DNA of 64,000 nucleotides from Fodinisporobacter ferrooxydans (lineage in GTDB: Bacteria; Bacillota; Bacilli; Tumebacillales; MYW30-H2): contig NZ_CP089291.1 in NCBI RefSeq assembly GCF_022818495.1, positions 983,536-1,047,535 on the forward strand. Direction: 5' to 3'. The position numbers and the translations under genes were made by a program. Below, in pieces: positions 26,714-35,417 of the stretch. The notes under the pieces are model-generated. The model made no database searches and was not told the DNA's origin. It was given only the letters and a program-made list of their open reading frames with translations. The number at the start of each line of letters is the position of its first letter. The first letter of the stretch is position 1.

Positions 26714-27890
26714 TCATCATAACAGCCGCACCTGTAGCGATCCCATCGCTTCCAAGTTTCCCACGACTAAATTCTACAGAATAGGAAGGCGAATCATACG
26801 TTTTTTCTAAGGCGACTTCTTTTGCAATAGCAAAGAACAAATCATTCGTATCGATTAACGGACCGCCCAAAATCACATGTTCCGGATGAAGAATATTCAA
26901 TACATTCGCGAGTCCTATGCCAAAACACGTAGCTGATTGGGTAAATATTTCGACCGCTAAAGGATCCTTTTCATTCAGCGCGTACAGCAAGTGATGAAAT
27001 CGTACATCTTCCGGGGCATATACCAATTCATTCAACATGCATTTTCGACCTGATTTAAGCAGGGATTGAGCCTTTTGCTCCAAGGCATAAATGGATACAT
27101 AGGATTCCAAAGAGCCGTAATTCCCCCCAGGTTCCCTTGGCGGAGGACCATCTGTTTGAATGATCATTTGTCCAATGGAGCCTTCCATATCAACGGCGCC
27201 ATATACAACTTTTCCACTCGTCATCATCGATGAACGAATCCCGACACCCGCAGTAACATAAAGCAAATGCTGATATCGATATTGTGAAGATGCCCAGTAT
27301 TCCCCCAAGATTGAAGTGTTTGTACCGTTATCAAGCATGACAGGAAATCCGAACGGTTCTTCAATCATTTGACAAATCGGTACATTGCTCCAACCGTTCG
27401 CAGGAAAGTACTTTGGGGATCGTATGATACCTTGTGTCCGATCGAGTGGACCAACCGCTCCTATCCCCATACCCAAACAGGATGCTAACGCGATATTGTG
27501 ATTTGTCATCATAGTTTGAACAGCATATATGATTTCATTTATTAATTTTTCCGGCGTCATGCTTGTTGTCATGGACCAACGAACGGTATCCACTATCTTT
27601 AAATCAAGATCAAATAAAATTAATTTGGAATACGTTCTGGAAATGTCAAGTCCAAACACATGCGCATACGCAGGATTTATCTTATATAGGATTGGTTTGC
27701 GTCCACCTGTGGACTCGCCAAAACCCGCTTCCAAAATGAGTCCCAAGGAAATAAGTTCTTCCAATATTCTTGTCAACGTGCTGACGGTTAATTTGCTTTT
27801 TTCCAGAAGATCTGCTTTTAAAGCAACACCTTGCGTACGAATCAGTTTGTATATTTCCTTCGCATTGCGTCCCGGTATTCTTTCATTCAT
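26694..27890 (-). CDS. ROK-family regulator with degenerate zinc site
   Basis: About 398 aa; the start is ambiguous between ATG 27890 and ATG 27899 (GGGGA nearby). N-terminal winged helix (NAKEIYKLIRTQGVALKADLLEKSKLTVSTLTRILEEL) joined to a ROK sugar-kinase-like domain (FGLDISRTYSKLILFD...GMGIGAVGPLDR...LDNGTNTSILGEYW). The ROK zinc motif (Cys-x-Cys-Gly-x-x-Gly-Cys, with a preceding Gly-His) is replaced by GGNYGSLESYVS preceded by IGQMII, so zinc and probably sugar binding are altered. Convergent with, and overlapping, the DHA2 pump gene. Confidence 0.82.
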   Translation of the reverse strand: MNERIPGRNAKEIYKLIRTQGVALKADLLEKSKLTVSTLTRILEELISLGLILEAGFGESTGGRKPILYKINPAYAHVFGLDISRTYSKLILFDLDLKIVDTVRWSMTTSMTPEKLINEIIYAVQTMMTNHNIALASCLGMGIGAVGPLDRTQGIIRSPKYFPANGWSNVPICQMIEEPFGFPVMLDNGTNTSILGEYWASSQYRYQHLLYVTAGVGIRSSMMTSGKVVYGAVDMEGSIGQMIIQTDGPPPREPGGNYGSLESYVSIYALEQKAQSLLKSGRKCMLNELVYAPEDVRFHHLLYALNEKDPLAVEIFTQSATCFGIGLANVLNILHPEHVILGGPLIDTNDLFFAIAKEVALEKTYDSPSYSVEFSRGKLGSDGIATGAAVMMINQLTE

Positions 27891-27975
27891 CTTTATCATA
27901 ATCCCCAATGCACCTGCGCCCCGGTTTTATTTAAAATTCTAACGAAGTTATCGAATAAATCTTCAAACGATCATT

Positions 27976-29274
27976 TTAATTGCCAAATCTTTCATATCGT
28001 AAAATACGAAAGACCTCTAACAATATGATATTGAACGTTAGCCAAACTCCTCCAAATACAAATCCCGCCATGACATCGTTGGGAAGCTGAATGCCAAAAT
28101 AAATCCGACTCAATCCTAATAAAATGGATACAAAAATCACTGAAAATAAAGCAAAGACACGAATCCATGCTCTTCCGTAATGGCGAACGAATAAAAAAGC
28201 CGAAAACCCATAAACCGTTATCGATAGCAATGACTGTTCACCCGGAAATATACGAGAGGTTTCGTTTAGAAAAGGCCTTTTCGTACCCAATAAAGCGAAA
28301 ATGGATTGCAGCATCTCTTCCAGGATCCCTCCGCCAATCATCACTACCAGTAAAAAAATAATTTCAAGTTTTTTGTCTTTCCCCTTTATAAGAATCCAAA
28401 GCGTCGCCAAAACAGCCAAAGGTATCAAAATTTTATAAGATGCCAATGCGGAAAACCCCTTCATCCAAGGAGTCCAATCCTTGCTGAAAATCAAATGTAT
28501 CAAAAGTATTGTAACGGTATTAAAATCTTGAAACTCATTTGCCAAATAATCTTGAATAAGACCAATCATCAATCCAAAAAGCACGAGAAATACGACTGCA
28601 GTTCCAGCAACAAAAAATTTCACGCGTCCTAATGAATGAAATGTGTACACCGCTTTGCTTATGATTGTTTTTGTGGATTCAAAGATTTGAATACGGTACT
28701 TTTTGTAAACATAAAAAGCGATGATAACTAGCGCCAAGTATACAAAGCCGATGATTAAATACTTTTCAATTGTACGTTGATACTGCTCCCACTGCGGTCC
28801 CAAGATCTTTCCAAGCGTAATAAATGTCGAAACCCATATCAATGCACCCAGATATGCGTAAACAGAAAAAACACGATACGGAATTTTTGTGATACCTGAA
28901 AAATATCCGGTAATGTGGCGAACTCCAGGAATGAAATATGCTACAACAAGCAATTTATTCCCATACTTGCCAAACCATTGCGACGTTTTTTCCACTCGTT
29001 CCGGGCCCATATGAAATTTATGCCCGTATTTATGAAAAAAAGGAGTTCCAAGCCTGTAGCCGATCCAATAGGAAAAAGTAATGCCAATCATCGCTCCAAG
29101 CCCTGCCGAAACGATTGAAGAAATCCACCCCAATTTTCCCTGAAAGATGAGAAAACCGGCATACATCATAATGATTTCTGTGGGAATGCCGAAAGCAACA
29201 AGTTCAATCATCAGTGATACAAATAAGACCAGGTATCCGTATTGATTCAGCCACAAAGTGATATTTGCCAACAA
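27976..29274 (-). CDS. DedA-PAP2 fusion membrane protein, PAP2 site degenerate
   Basis: 432 aa starting at TTG 29274 (GGGGGA 6 nt upstream). Residues 1-200 form a DedA/VTT domain (EIIMMYAGFLI, FIPGVRHITGYFSGI with the conserved Arg119), thought to flip lipids or transport across the membrane. Residues about 220-425 form a PAP2-type multi-helix domain. PAP2 motif 1 is TKRP (331-334). Motif 2 PSGH reads PGEQ (344-347), and motif 3 SRxxxGxH reads SRIYFGIQ (389-396), so both catalytic histidines are Gln. Such fusions are known; loss of both His argues against phosphatase activity. Confidence 0.85.
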   Translation of the reverse strand: MLANITLWLNQYGYLVLFVSLMIELVAFGIPTEIIMMYAGFLIFQGKLGWISSIVSAGLGAMIGITFSYWIGYRLGTPFFHKYGHKFHMGPERVEKTSQWFGKYGNKLLVVAYFIPGVRHITGYFSGITKIPYRVFSVYAYLGALIWVSTFITLGKILGPQWEQYQRTIEKYLIIGFVYLALVIIAFYVYKKYRIQIFESTKTIISKAVYTFHSLGRVKFFVAGTAVVFLVLFGLMIGLIQDYLANEFQDFNTVTILLIHLIFSKDWTPWMKGFSALASYKILIPLAVLATLWILIKGKDKKLEIIFLLVVMIGGGILEEMLQSIFALLGTKRPFLNETSRIFPGEQSLLSITVYGFSAFLFVRHYGRAWIRVFALFSVIFVSILLGLSRIYFGIQLPNDVMAGFVFGGVWLTFNIILLEVFRILRYERFGN

Positions 29275-29306
29275 TTTCTTTCCCCCTACTTTTACCCAAC
29301 ATATAA

Positions 29307-29461
29307 GTGCGTGTTCAAAAAGTGGTTAAGTAAGACACAAGGAGTGCGAAGCCGAAGCACGAAAAGGCGACGGAGTGTACGTGTTTGGTACATGAGTAAG
29401 CCTTTTTGGGATTCGGCAAAGCAATCCGCCGTGGAGTTTTGACTACTTTTTGAACATCCTC
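29307..29461 (+). mobile_element. MITE-like element, copy 2 (155 bp)
   Basis: Same length as copy 1 and nearly identical, with terminal repeats GTGCGTGTTCAAAAAG and CTTTTTGAACATCCTC and a perfect 5-bp target duplication TATAA (29302-29306 and 29462-29466). It sits 33 bp upstream of the DedA-PAP2 start, between that gene and any promoter to its right. Confidence 0.9.
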
Positions 29462-29633
29462 TATAAGAAAACACGTATGAGAAACTACATATACCCTTTT
29501 ATTATTTCTCAATCGATAGCTACTTGCAAATGGAACTGCCAGAGAAACTTTGAAAATCAACGGCCCAATTAAAGAAATCGCTTTCTTTACAGGGAAATGA
29601 GTTAAACTCTCGTGTTTTTTAACAAAACTCGCT

Positions 29634-29662
29634 TTGCTATTCTATTCTAGCCAGAGTATGAT
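29634..29662 (+). promoter_or_regulatory. Promoter of the kimA leader
   Basis: TTGCTA (29634-29639), 17 bp, TATGAT (29657-29662). The start near 29669 is about 30 nt before the aptamer. Confidence 0.6.
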
Positions 29663-29700
29663 TCCATTCATACCCATTAAACAAATATTGCACTCAAATT

Positions 29701-29825
29701 CGCTGAATTCCGTGAAGGAAACGGGGGAACCAACGGAGAGAAATTTTCTTGCCGGGGTGAATCCTGTTGAATACAGGTAGGGCGACTCTCACGTCCGAAT
29801 CCGTCAGCTAACTTCGTAAGCGTTT
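29701..29825 (+). ncRNA. c-di-AMP (ydaO/yuaA) riboswitch
   Basis: Conserved ydaO blocks: GGAAACGGGGGAACCAACGG, GGGGTGAATCC, ACAGGTAGGGCGACT, and TCCGAATCCGTCAGCTAAC followed by TTCGTAAGCG, closed by CGCT/AGCG. When c-di-AMP is high the downstream terminator forms and the potassium importer is shut off. Confidence 0.94.
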
Positions 29826-29874
29826 TAGAGAGGAGGAAATTTCATGTGCAAGCATGGCTTGTTTCACCATGCAT

Positions 29875-29920
29875 AAAAGCCGCGGAAAGATTTACTCTTC
29901 TGTGGCTTTTTTGTTTTTTT
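29875..29920 (+). terminator. Riboswitch-controlled terminator before kimA
   Basis: AAAAGCCGCGGAA pairs with TTCTGTGGCTTTT around a short loop, followed by TTGTTTTTTT. It lies between the aptamer and the kimA ribosome site. Confidence 0.85.
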
Positions 29921-29965
29921 GGGCAGTCTAAAATAGAGAAGTTAGAATCAGGGGGGCACAGAGGA

Positions 29966-31798
29966 ATGACAACCCAATCGTTAAAACGATTATTATTGGG
30001 ACGACCGTTAAAAACAAGCGAAGCGGAAGCTGAAAAAATGCAGATTTGGAAGGCGTTGCCCATTTTGTCTTCCGATGCTCTTTCGTCTGTGGCATACGGT
30101 ACGGAAGAAATCCTGCTCGAATTGATGGTTGTCGGAAGTGTTGCTTTCTCATTTGCTTTACCGGTAGCATTGGCAATTATATTACTTATCGGGATTTTGG
30201 TCATCAGCTATCGTCAAGTGATTGATGCGTATCCACAAGGAGGAGGCGCCTATGTTGTTGCAAAGTACAACTTAGGAATGGCATGGGGGCGTCTTGCCGG
30301 AGTATCTTTATTGATCGACTATACCCTAACAGTCGCGGTGTCAGTATCTGCCGGCGTTCAAGCGATTACTTCCGCCTACCCTGCGTCCATACCCTATATT
30401 GTTCCGATTGCTTTGTTTCTTGTCTGGCTGATGGTGTGGATGAATCTGCGGGGCACATCCGAATCAGGAACCGTATTTGCGTTTCCGACATACTTGTTTA
30501 TCTTCTGTATGTTGGCTTTGGTTGGAAAAGGGTTGTTCGACCTAATGTCTGGAAATATAGTAAAACCTGTAAGTATACCTGGTACAATTCCAACCGGATT
30601 GACGTTGTTTATCATACTTAAAGCGTTTTCTTCCGGTTGTTCGGCTGTTACCGGAATTGAGGCGATTTCCAATGCGGTTCCGCATTTTCGCAAACCTTCT
30701 CAAAAAAATGCAAAACTAACGATGCTTACGCTTGGCATCTTGTTGACCATTATTTTTGGCGGGGTAACAGTTTTGGCATTGGCATATGGCGCAACTCCTG
30801 ATCCGACCGGAAACACTTCCGTACTGTCGATGGTTGCCGAACACGCCTTTGGCCGTGGAGCATTTTATTTTATCACGCAGTTAGCCACAATGGCTATTTT
30901 AACATTAGCTGCCAATACCAGTTTCAATGGTTTCCCGATCCTTGCTTCCATCATGGCACAAGATAAAAACTTCCCAAGGATGTTTATGAATCGGGGGGAT
31001 CGTTTAGCATACAACTATGGAATTATCGTATTGGGCATATTGTCCAGCATACTTTTAATTGTGTTTAAAGGAAAAACGGATCTCTTAATCCCGCTTTATG
31101 CAATTGGAGTTTTTTTATCATTTACATTATCGCAAACAGGCCTTGTTCGCAAATGGCTGCAAGAACGTCCCAAAGGTTGGCAACGTAAAATTCTGATCAA
31201 TGGAATAGGAGCCATAGTGACACTCGCCGTTGTCATCATTTTCTGTATTACAAAATTTACGGAGGGCGCCTGGATTGTCATTGTTGCATCGCCTATTTTG
31301 CTGTGGATGATTACGAAAGTTTACAAACATTATGAAGCCGTTGCGAAAGAATTGCGAGTCAATTTGGAAGAACCGCTGCCAAAAAAGGGGTCTGTTATTA
31401 TTATACCGGTCGCGGGGATTCATCGAGTGGTAGTGTCTACCGTTGCGTATGCAAAGACACTTTCCCCGAACATTATTGTATTTTATGTTGCCTTTAGCGA
31501 TGAGGATGCAGAAAAAATGGAAGCAAGATGGGAGCAGTGGAACCCAGGCGTTCGGCTTGTCATTTTCAAATCACGCTACAGATCCGTAACAAAGCCCCTT
31601 TTGGAATTTATTGATCGGATTGAGAAGCGCGTAGAGGAAAAAGATGTCATTACGGTGCTTTTGCCACAATTTATCGTAACAAAATGGTGGCACCGTTTGT
31701 TGCACAATCAATCTGCCTTTCGTATCCGATCGATCTTGTTGGCTCGTAAAGATATAGTGATTTCAACTGTCCCTTACCACCTGCACGAAAGAGATTAG
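29966..31798 (+). CDS. kimA: KimA-type potassium importer (APC superfamily, YdaO family)
   Basis: 610 aa from ATG 29966; the in-frame ATG 40 codons upstream lies within the terminator hairpin and is rejected, while GGGGGG and GAGGA precede 29966. Twelve membrane segments (first SSDALSSVAYGTEEILLELMV, typical APC helix 1 with a broken core; PQGGGAYVVAKYNLG after helix 2), then a cytosolic C-domain of about 150 residues with a Rossmann-like fold (IIIPVAGIHRVVVSTVAYAKTL) that binds c-di-AMP in this family. High-affinity proton-coupled K+ uptake. Both RNA and protein could sense c-di-AMP. Confidence 0.92.
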   Translation: MTTQSLKRLLLGRPLKTSEAEAEKMQIWKALPILSSDALSSVAYGTEEILLELMVVGSVAFSFALPVALAIILLIGILVISYRQVIDAYPQGGGAYVVAKYNLGMAWGRLAGVSLLIDYTLTVAVSVSAGVQAITSAYPASIPYIVPIALFLVWLMVWMNLRGTSESGTVFAFPTYLFIFCMLALVGKGLFDLMSGNIVKPVSIPGTIPTGLTLFIILKAFSSGCSAVTGIEAISNAVPHFRKPSQKNAKLTMLTLGILLTIIFGGVTVLALAYGATPDPTGNTSVLSMVAEHAFGRGAFYFITQLATMAILTLAANTSFNGFPILASIMAQDKNFPRMFMNRGDRLAYNYGIIVLGILSSILLIVFKGKTDLLIPLYAIGVFLSFTLSQTGLVRKWLQERPKGWQRKILINGIGAIVTLAVVIIFCITKFTEGAWIVIVASPILLWMITKVYKHYEAVAKELRVNLEEPLPKKGSVIIIPVAGIHRVVVSTVAYAKTLSPNIIVFYVAFSDEDAEKMEARWEQWNPGVRLVIFKSRYRSVTKPLLEFIDRIEKRVEEKDVITVLLPQFIVTKWWHRLLHNQSAFRIRSILLARKDIVISTVPYHLHERD

Positions 31799-31823
31799 AC
31801 ATACACGAAAAAGATTAAAAAGG

Positions 31824-31877
31824 AAAGCATATCCATTGGAAAGCATATTCTTTGGAAAGGATATGCTTTTGTTTTTT
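31824..31877. terminator. Bidirectional terminator between kimA and the DUF1146 gene
   Basis: AAAGCATATCC (31824-31834) and GGATATGCTTT (31859-31869) pair; TGTTTTTT follows on the plus strand and CCTTTTTAAT on the minus strand. The loop carries a third imperfect copy of AAAGCATAT. Confidence 0.8.
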
Positions 31878-31900
31878 AACGCTTTTTTTATTCGATGTTG

Positions 31901-32149
31901 TTACCAGTGGCGCAATAATATCGTTGCATTTACGTATTGCATAAAAAAGTCGGACAGTTGCGTACCTAATAAAATCGCCACAATCAATCGCAATATGCGA
32001 ACAGAACCGCTCGCCGGATGTTTGGCAAATATCTCCCAACGCACGTTTCCCAATGCATACCAAGAAATCACAATACTGCCCATCAGAAAAATCAGTTGCA
32101 ATGCACCTTCCGATCCCAAACTTAACGCATAGCCGGAACCTGCTGCCAT
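31901..32149 (-). CDS. DUF1146-family membrane protein (YwzB-like)
   Basis: 82 aa from ATG 32149 (AAAGGCGGTG upstream); the frame extends 82 codons further but through a tandem-repeat region. Two predicted membrane helices: ALQLIFLMGSIVISWYAL and ILRLIVAILLGTQLSDFF. The short loop with NVRWEIFAKHP is the DUF1146 signature, as in YwzB of bacilli, whose gene lies between atpC and ywmB there. Here it follows nuoN. Function unknown; location inferred to be the cytoplasmic membrane. Confidence 0.8.
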   Translation of the reverse strand: MAAGSGYALSLGSEGALQLIFLMGSIVISWYALGNVRWEIFAKHPASGSVRILRLIVAILLGTQLSDFFMQYVNATILLRHW

Positions 32150-32278
32150 GTTTTTCACCGCCTTTCTGCCATCCCCACTGTTTTCGTCACCCATCCTGCC
32201 TTGCTGCCATCCAGTCTGCCTTTTCGCCGTCCATCTTGCCTTTTCACCGACCATCCTGCCTGCCGGCTTGCACCCGCA
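32150..32278 (-). repeat. Degenerate ~20-bp tandem repeats upstream of the DUF1146 gene
   Basis: On the reverse strand a unit close to GGCAGGATGGTCGGTGAAAA recurs about five times with drift (also GGCAAGATGGACGGCGAAAA). Some units carry a Shine-Dalgarno-like purine run before ATG. The last unit provides the ribosome site and start of the DUF1146 gene. Confidence 0.65.
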
Positions 32279-32283
32279 ATTTG

Positions 32284-32312
32284 AAAAAAAGAGCCTCTTT
32301 TCGAGAGGCTCT
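32284..32312 (-). terminator. Terminator of the nuo operon
   Basis: On the reverse strand AGAGCCTCT and AGAGGCTCT form a perfect 9-bp stem with a 5-nt loop, followed by seven Ts. It is 75 bp past the nuoN stop and before the DUF1146 gene. Confidence 0.88.
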
Positions 32313-32387
32313 GCCCAATCTGCGTACAACAGGAACAGCAGAATCGGAATCGTCAGAATCGTTGGCTTACAAATACTTGTTGCCGCA

Positions 32388-33884
32388 TTATCCAAACCAA
32401 TGCAAGTTGCTGAGTACGTTTAACAGCAAATCCGGGTACACTCCCAAAAGAATGGTACCCAGTACGCACAGGATCAGTACGGAATTTGCACCAAAGGAAA
32501 TGTCTATTTTTTTGCCTTCCAATACTTCTGCCGGTTCGCGTACGAACACTCGCCGCAATACGCCAAAATAATAGTAAAACGCAATGGCGCTGGCCAGGAA
32601 TAAAATCGCCGCCAGCCAGATGAAGCCGAAATTGATGGCTCCGATAAATATGTAAAACTTTCCAAAGAAACCGGATGTAATCGGAATCCCTGCCATTGAC
32701 AGCAAGAATACCCCCATACAAACTGCCAACCATGGAGAACGTTTGTACAATCCCGCATACCCATCGATATCGTCCGTACCGACTTCCTGGCTAATGACTG
32801 CATGAACGGTAAATGCTCCTACTGTCATAAAAACGTAAGCAGAGAGGTAAAACACGATTTGGCTTAACCCCTGCCAGAGATTCGCTTGTTGTGTCGCTTT
32901 TCCCAGTACAGCCAAAGGAATCAATACATATCCGGCTTGCGCAATGCTGGAATACGCCATCAAACGTTTAAAGTTGCGCTGCGGCAATGCGGCAACGTTC
33001 CCCACAATCATCGTGACTGCAACGATCACCGCAATATATAGATACCAGGAATCGTAGTGGTGGCTGTATCCCCAGATGAATACGCGCACCATCATCGCAA
33101 TCGCTGCTGCTTTTGACAAAACTGCCAGAAAAGCGGTAATAGGTGTCGGTGCGCCTTCGTATGCATCCGGCGCCCACATATGGAACGGCACAAGGGATAC
33201 TTTGACACCGAAACCGATCAGCAGAAACAAGAGCGACATCAAAATCAAGGCAGGCGCCTGATCCCACATTTGCGCCAATTGGGAAGATGCCTGTGCAATA
33301 TTCGTAGTTCCGGTAAATCCATAAATAAACGACATTCCGTACAAAATAAAGGCAGATGCAATCGAACCTACCACAAGGTATTTCATCGCACCTTCGCTCG
33401 ACTTCGCTTCATCGCGCCGCAACGCAATTAATACATACGACGTGATCGAAAGCAGCTCAAGACCCACATATAATGTGATCAATTCCAGCGCCGATGCCAT
33501 AACCATCGCACCGACTGTGGCAAACAACAGCAAATACGGATATTCACCGATATGCAATTGAATTCGCTTGTTGTAATCGATCGACATCAACAACACAAAT
33601 CCGGTCGTAACTAAAAACAGCAGTTTGAAGATACTGCTATACCCATCGACATAATACAGTCCCTGCGCCACAACCACCGGCTGTGACAGTCCGAATTGCC
33701 GCACTGTCAGGCCGATCGCAATCACAATGCCCAGAATCGCCAACCATGTCAAAGACTTGCGGGACTCTTTCGATATAAACAGATCAAGAACCATCAACAA
33801 GAATGCAAAACCTGTCAGTACTACTTCCGGTGCCATTCCTGCCCAAATTTCATGAAACGTTACCATAGCTGCTGGCTGGTTCAC
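32388..33884 (-). CDS. nuoN: NADH-quinone oxidoreductase subunit N
   Basis: 498 aa, about 14 membrane helices; antiporter-like subunit of complex I with a central proton-pathway Lys/Glu pattern (helices with ELITLYVGLELLSITSYVL and KVSLVPFHMWAPDAYEGAPTP). The last motif, LVPFHMWAPDAYEGAP, is the conserved H-P/Lys channel signature shared with NuoL and NuoM. Last gene of the 11-gene operon, 3 bp after nuoM. Confidence 0.96.
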   Translation of the reverse strand: MNQPAAMVTFHEIWAGMAPEVVLTGFAFLLMVLDLFISKESRKSLTWLAILGIVIAIGLTVRQFGLSQPVVVAQGLYYVDGYSSIFKLLFLVTTGFVLLMSIDYNKRIQLHIGEYPYLLLFATVGAMVMASALELITLYVGLELLSITSYVLIALRRDEAKSSEGAMKYLVVGSIASAFILYGMSFIYGFTGTTNIAQASSQLAQMWDQAPALILMSLLFLLIGFGVKVSLVPFHMWAPDAYEGAPTPITAFLAVLSKAAAIAMMVRVFIWGYSHHYDSWYLYIAVIVAVTMIVGNVAALPQRNFKRLMAYSSIAQAGYVLIPLAVLGKATQQANLWQGLSQIVFYLSAYVFMTVGAFTVHAVISQEVGTDDIDGYAGLYKRSPWLAVCMGVFLLSMAGIPITSGFFGKFYIFIGAINFGFIWLAAILFLASAIAFYYYFGVLRRVFVREPAEVLEGKKIDISFGANSVLILCVLGTILLGVYPDLLLNVLSNLHWFG

Positions 33885-33887
33885 GGT

Positions 33888-35414
33888 TTACCCTCCTATC
33901 CTCGTCACGAAGGTTTGCACCGTTTGATTCACAACATCGCCTAATACTGCCGGATATACACCGATCAAAATAATACAAGCGAGAAAGACAAAGATCGGTA
34001 TATATTCGATCGCGCGAACATCGTCCAGTCCCTGCCAAATGCCGCGGGACGGACCAAATGTCGTACGCTGCATCGCCCACAGCAGATATACGGCTGCAAG
34101 AATCAATCCGAGTGTACCAAATGCGGACAGTACAGGGAAAATGGCAAACCCTCCGATAAACGATGTGATTTCACTGATAAATCCACTCATGCCTGGAAGG
34201 CCCAAAGAACCCAAAGACGCCGCCAACCATACACCCGATAAAATCGGCATGGATTTGGAAAGCCCGCCGAGTTCGTGGATCTGTGTGGTCTGCGTCCGAT
34301 CCTGAACGGCTCCAAGTACAAAGAACAACAAGCCAGACAAAAGCCCGGAAGATACAATCATAAAAATGGCACCTTGAATGCCGGCGCTATTATGCGCTGC
34401 AATCCCTAATAAGACAATTCCCATGTGGCTGATCGTCGAAAATGCGACAAGCCGTTTCCAATCCTTTTGCACCATGGCCACCAATGCGCCGTACAAAATA
34501 TTGATGACGCCAAGTACAGCGATCAATGTCGCATAATGTGCCAAAGCGTCCGGCAAGATGCCGACGCCGATTCGAATCAGCACATACGCGCCAATTTTCA
34601 TCAAGACGCCGCCAATCACCATACTTAAAGCCGGGTTTGCAGATGCATGCGTATCCGGCAACCAGGTATGGAATGGGAAAAATGCTTCTTCAATCAAGAC
34701 TGCGATAAATAAAATCATGAACAATCCGTATTTCAACGCAAGCGGAACGTTTGCCGCCGTTTTCAGAACTGTGCCAATCGTCACGAAATTGGTGGAGATT
34801 TCACCTGTGCCGCCGATTGCAGCCATGTAGGCCAATCCGATAAAGGAAATGAGAATCCCAATACTTGCAATCGCCCGATAGACGACGAATTTCGTAGCCG
34901 TATGCTGGCGGCGTTCCCCGCCCCAAATATTGATCAGGAAGTACACAGGCACCAACGTCAATTCAAGGAAGAAGAAAAACGCAAACGCATCAAGGGATGT
35001 AAAGACGCCAAACAGTCCTGTAATTAAAAGCAAGTACCAGAAAAAATACGATTTTATCCGGTATTCAATCTTCCACGAAGCGATAACCGCCAAGAACGAT
35101 ATAACGGCTGTTAAAATGACAATCGGCAATGACAGTCCGTCAACACCCATGAGCAGCGATACAGTCAACGTGTGATCCCCGCTTTGATCTGCATAGGCAT
35201 GCGGGATATGGATCCAGTCAAAGGAAGATGTGAACTGCATGCCGGTCGCTGTCGTATCATATTGGGACCATAAGATCAATGCGAGTATCAAGGGCAATAG
35301 CGTTGCCAAAAAAGCAATCCCCCGAACGGCTCCATTGGATCCTTTCGGCACGAACAGAATCAACAAAGCGCCTAACAATGGAAGGAGTGTCAGAATCAAA
35401 AGCGAATTCGTCAT
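33888..35414 (-). CDS. nuoM: NADH-quinone oxidoreductase subunit M
   Basis: 508 aa, 14-helix antiporter-like proton-pumping subunit. LELTLVPVYFLINIWGG carries the helix-5 Glu, EAFFPFHTWLPDTHASANPA the helix-7 signature, and DWKRLVAFSTISHMGIVLLGI the helix-8 Lys region. It sits between nuoL and nuoN with 3-bp gaps, in the standard L-M-N order of the membrane arm. Confidence 0.97.
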   Translation of the reverse strand: MTNSLLILTLLPLLGALLILFVPKGSNGAVRGIAFLATLLPLILALILWSQYDTTATGMQFTSSFDWIHIPHAYADQSGDHTLTVSLLMGVDGLSLPIVILTAVISFLAVIASWKIEYRIKSYFFWYLLLITGLFGVFTSLDAFAFFFFLELTLVPVYFLINIWGGERRQHTATKFVVYRAIASIGILISFIGLAYMAAIGGTGEISTNFVTIGTVLKTAANVPLALKYGLFMILFIAVLIEEAFFPFHTWLPDTHASANPALSMVIGGVLMKIGAYVLIRIGVGILPDALAHYATLIAVLGVINILYGALVAMVQKDWKRLVAFSTISHMGIVLLGIAAHNSAGIQGAIFMIVSSGLLSGLLFFVLGAVQDRTQTTQIHELGGLSKSMPILSGVWLAASLGSLGLPGMSGFISEITSFIGGFAIFPVLSAFGTLGLILAAVYLLWAMQRTTFGPSRGIWQGLDDVRAIEYIPIFVFLACIILIGVYPAVLGDVVNQTVQTFVTRIGG

Positions 35415-35417
35415 GAA

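Noticed and set aside
29242-29474. Open frames on both strands inside MITE copy 2 (and the same in copy 1)
   Set aside because: They arise from the repeat itself, differ in frame context between copies and have no ribosome sites; the element looks non-coding.
29846-29965. Longer start for kimA
   Set aside because: These codons overlap the riboswitch terminator hairpin; a better ribosome site precedes 29966.
31901-32395. 164-aa version of the DUF1146 protein
   Set aside because: The first 82 codons read through tandem repeats and the nuo terminator; the internal ATG at 32149 has the ribosome site and the family starts there.
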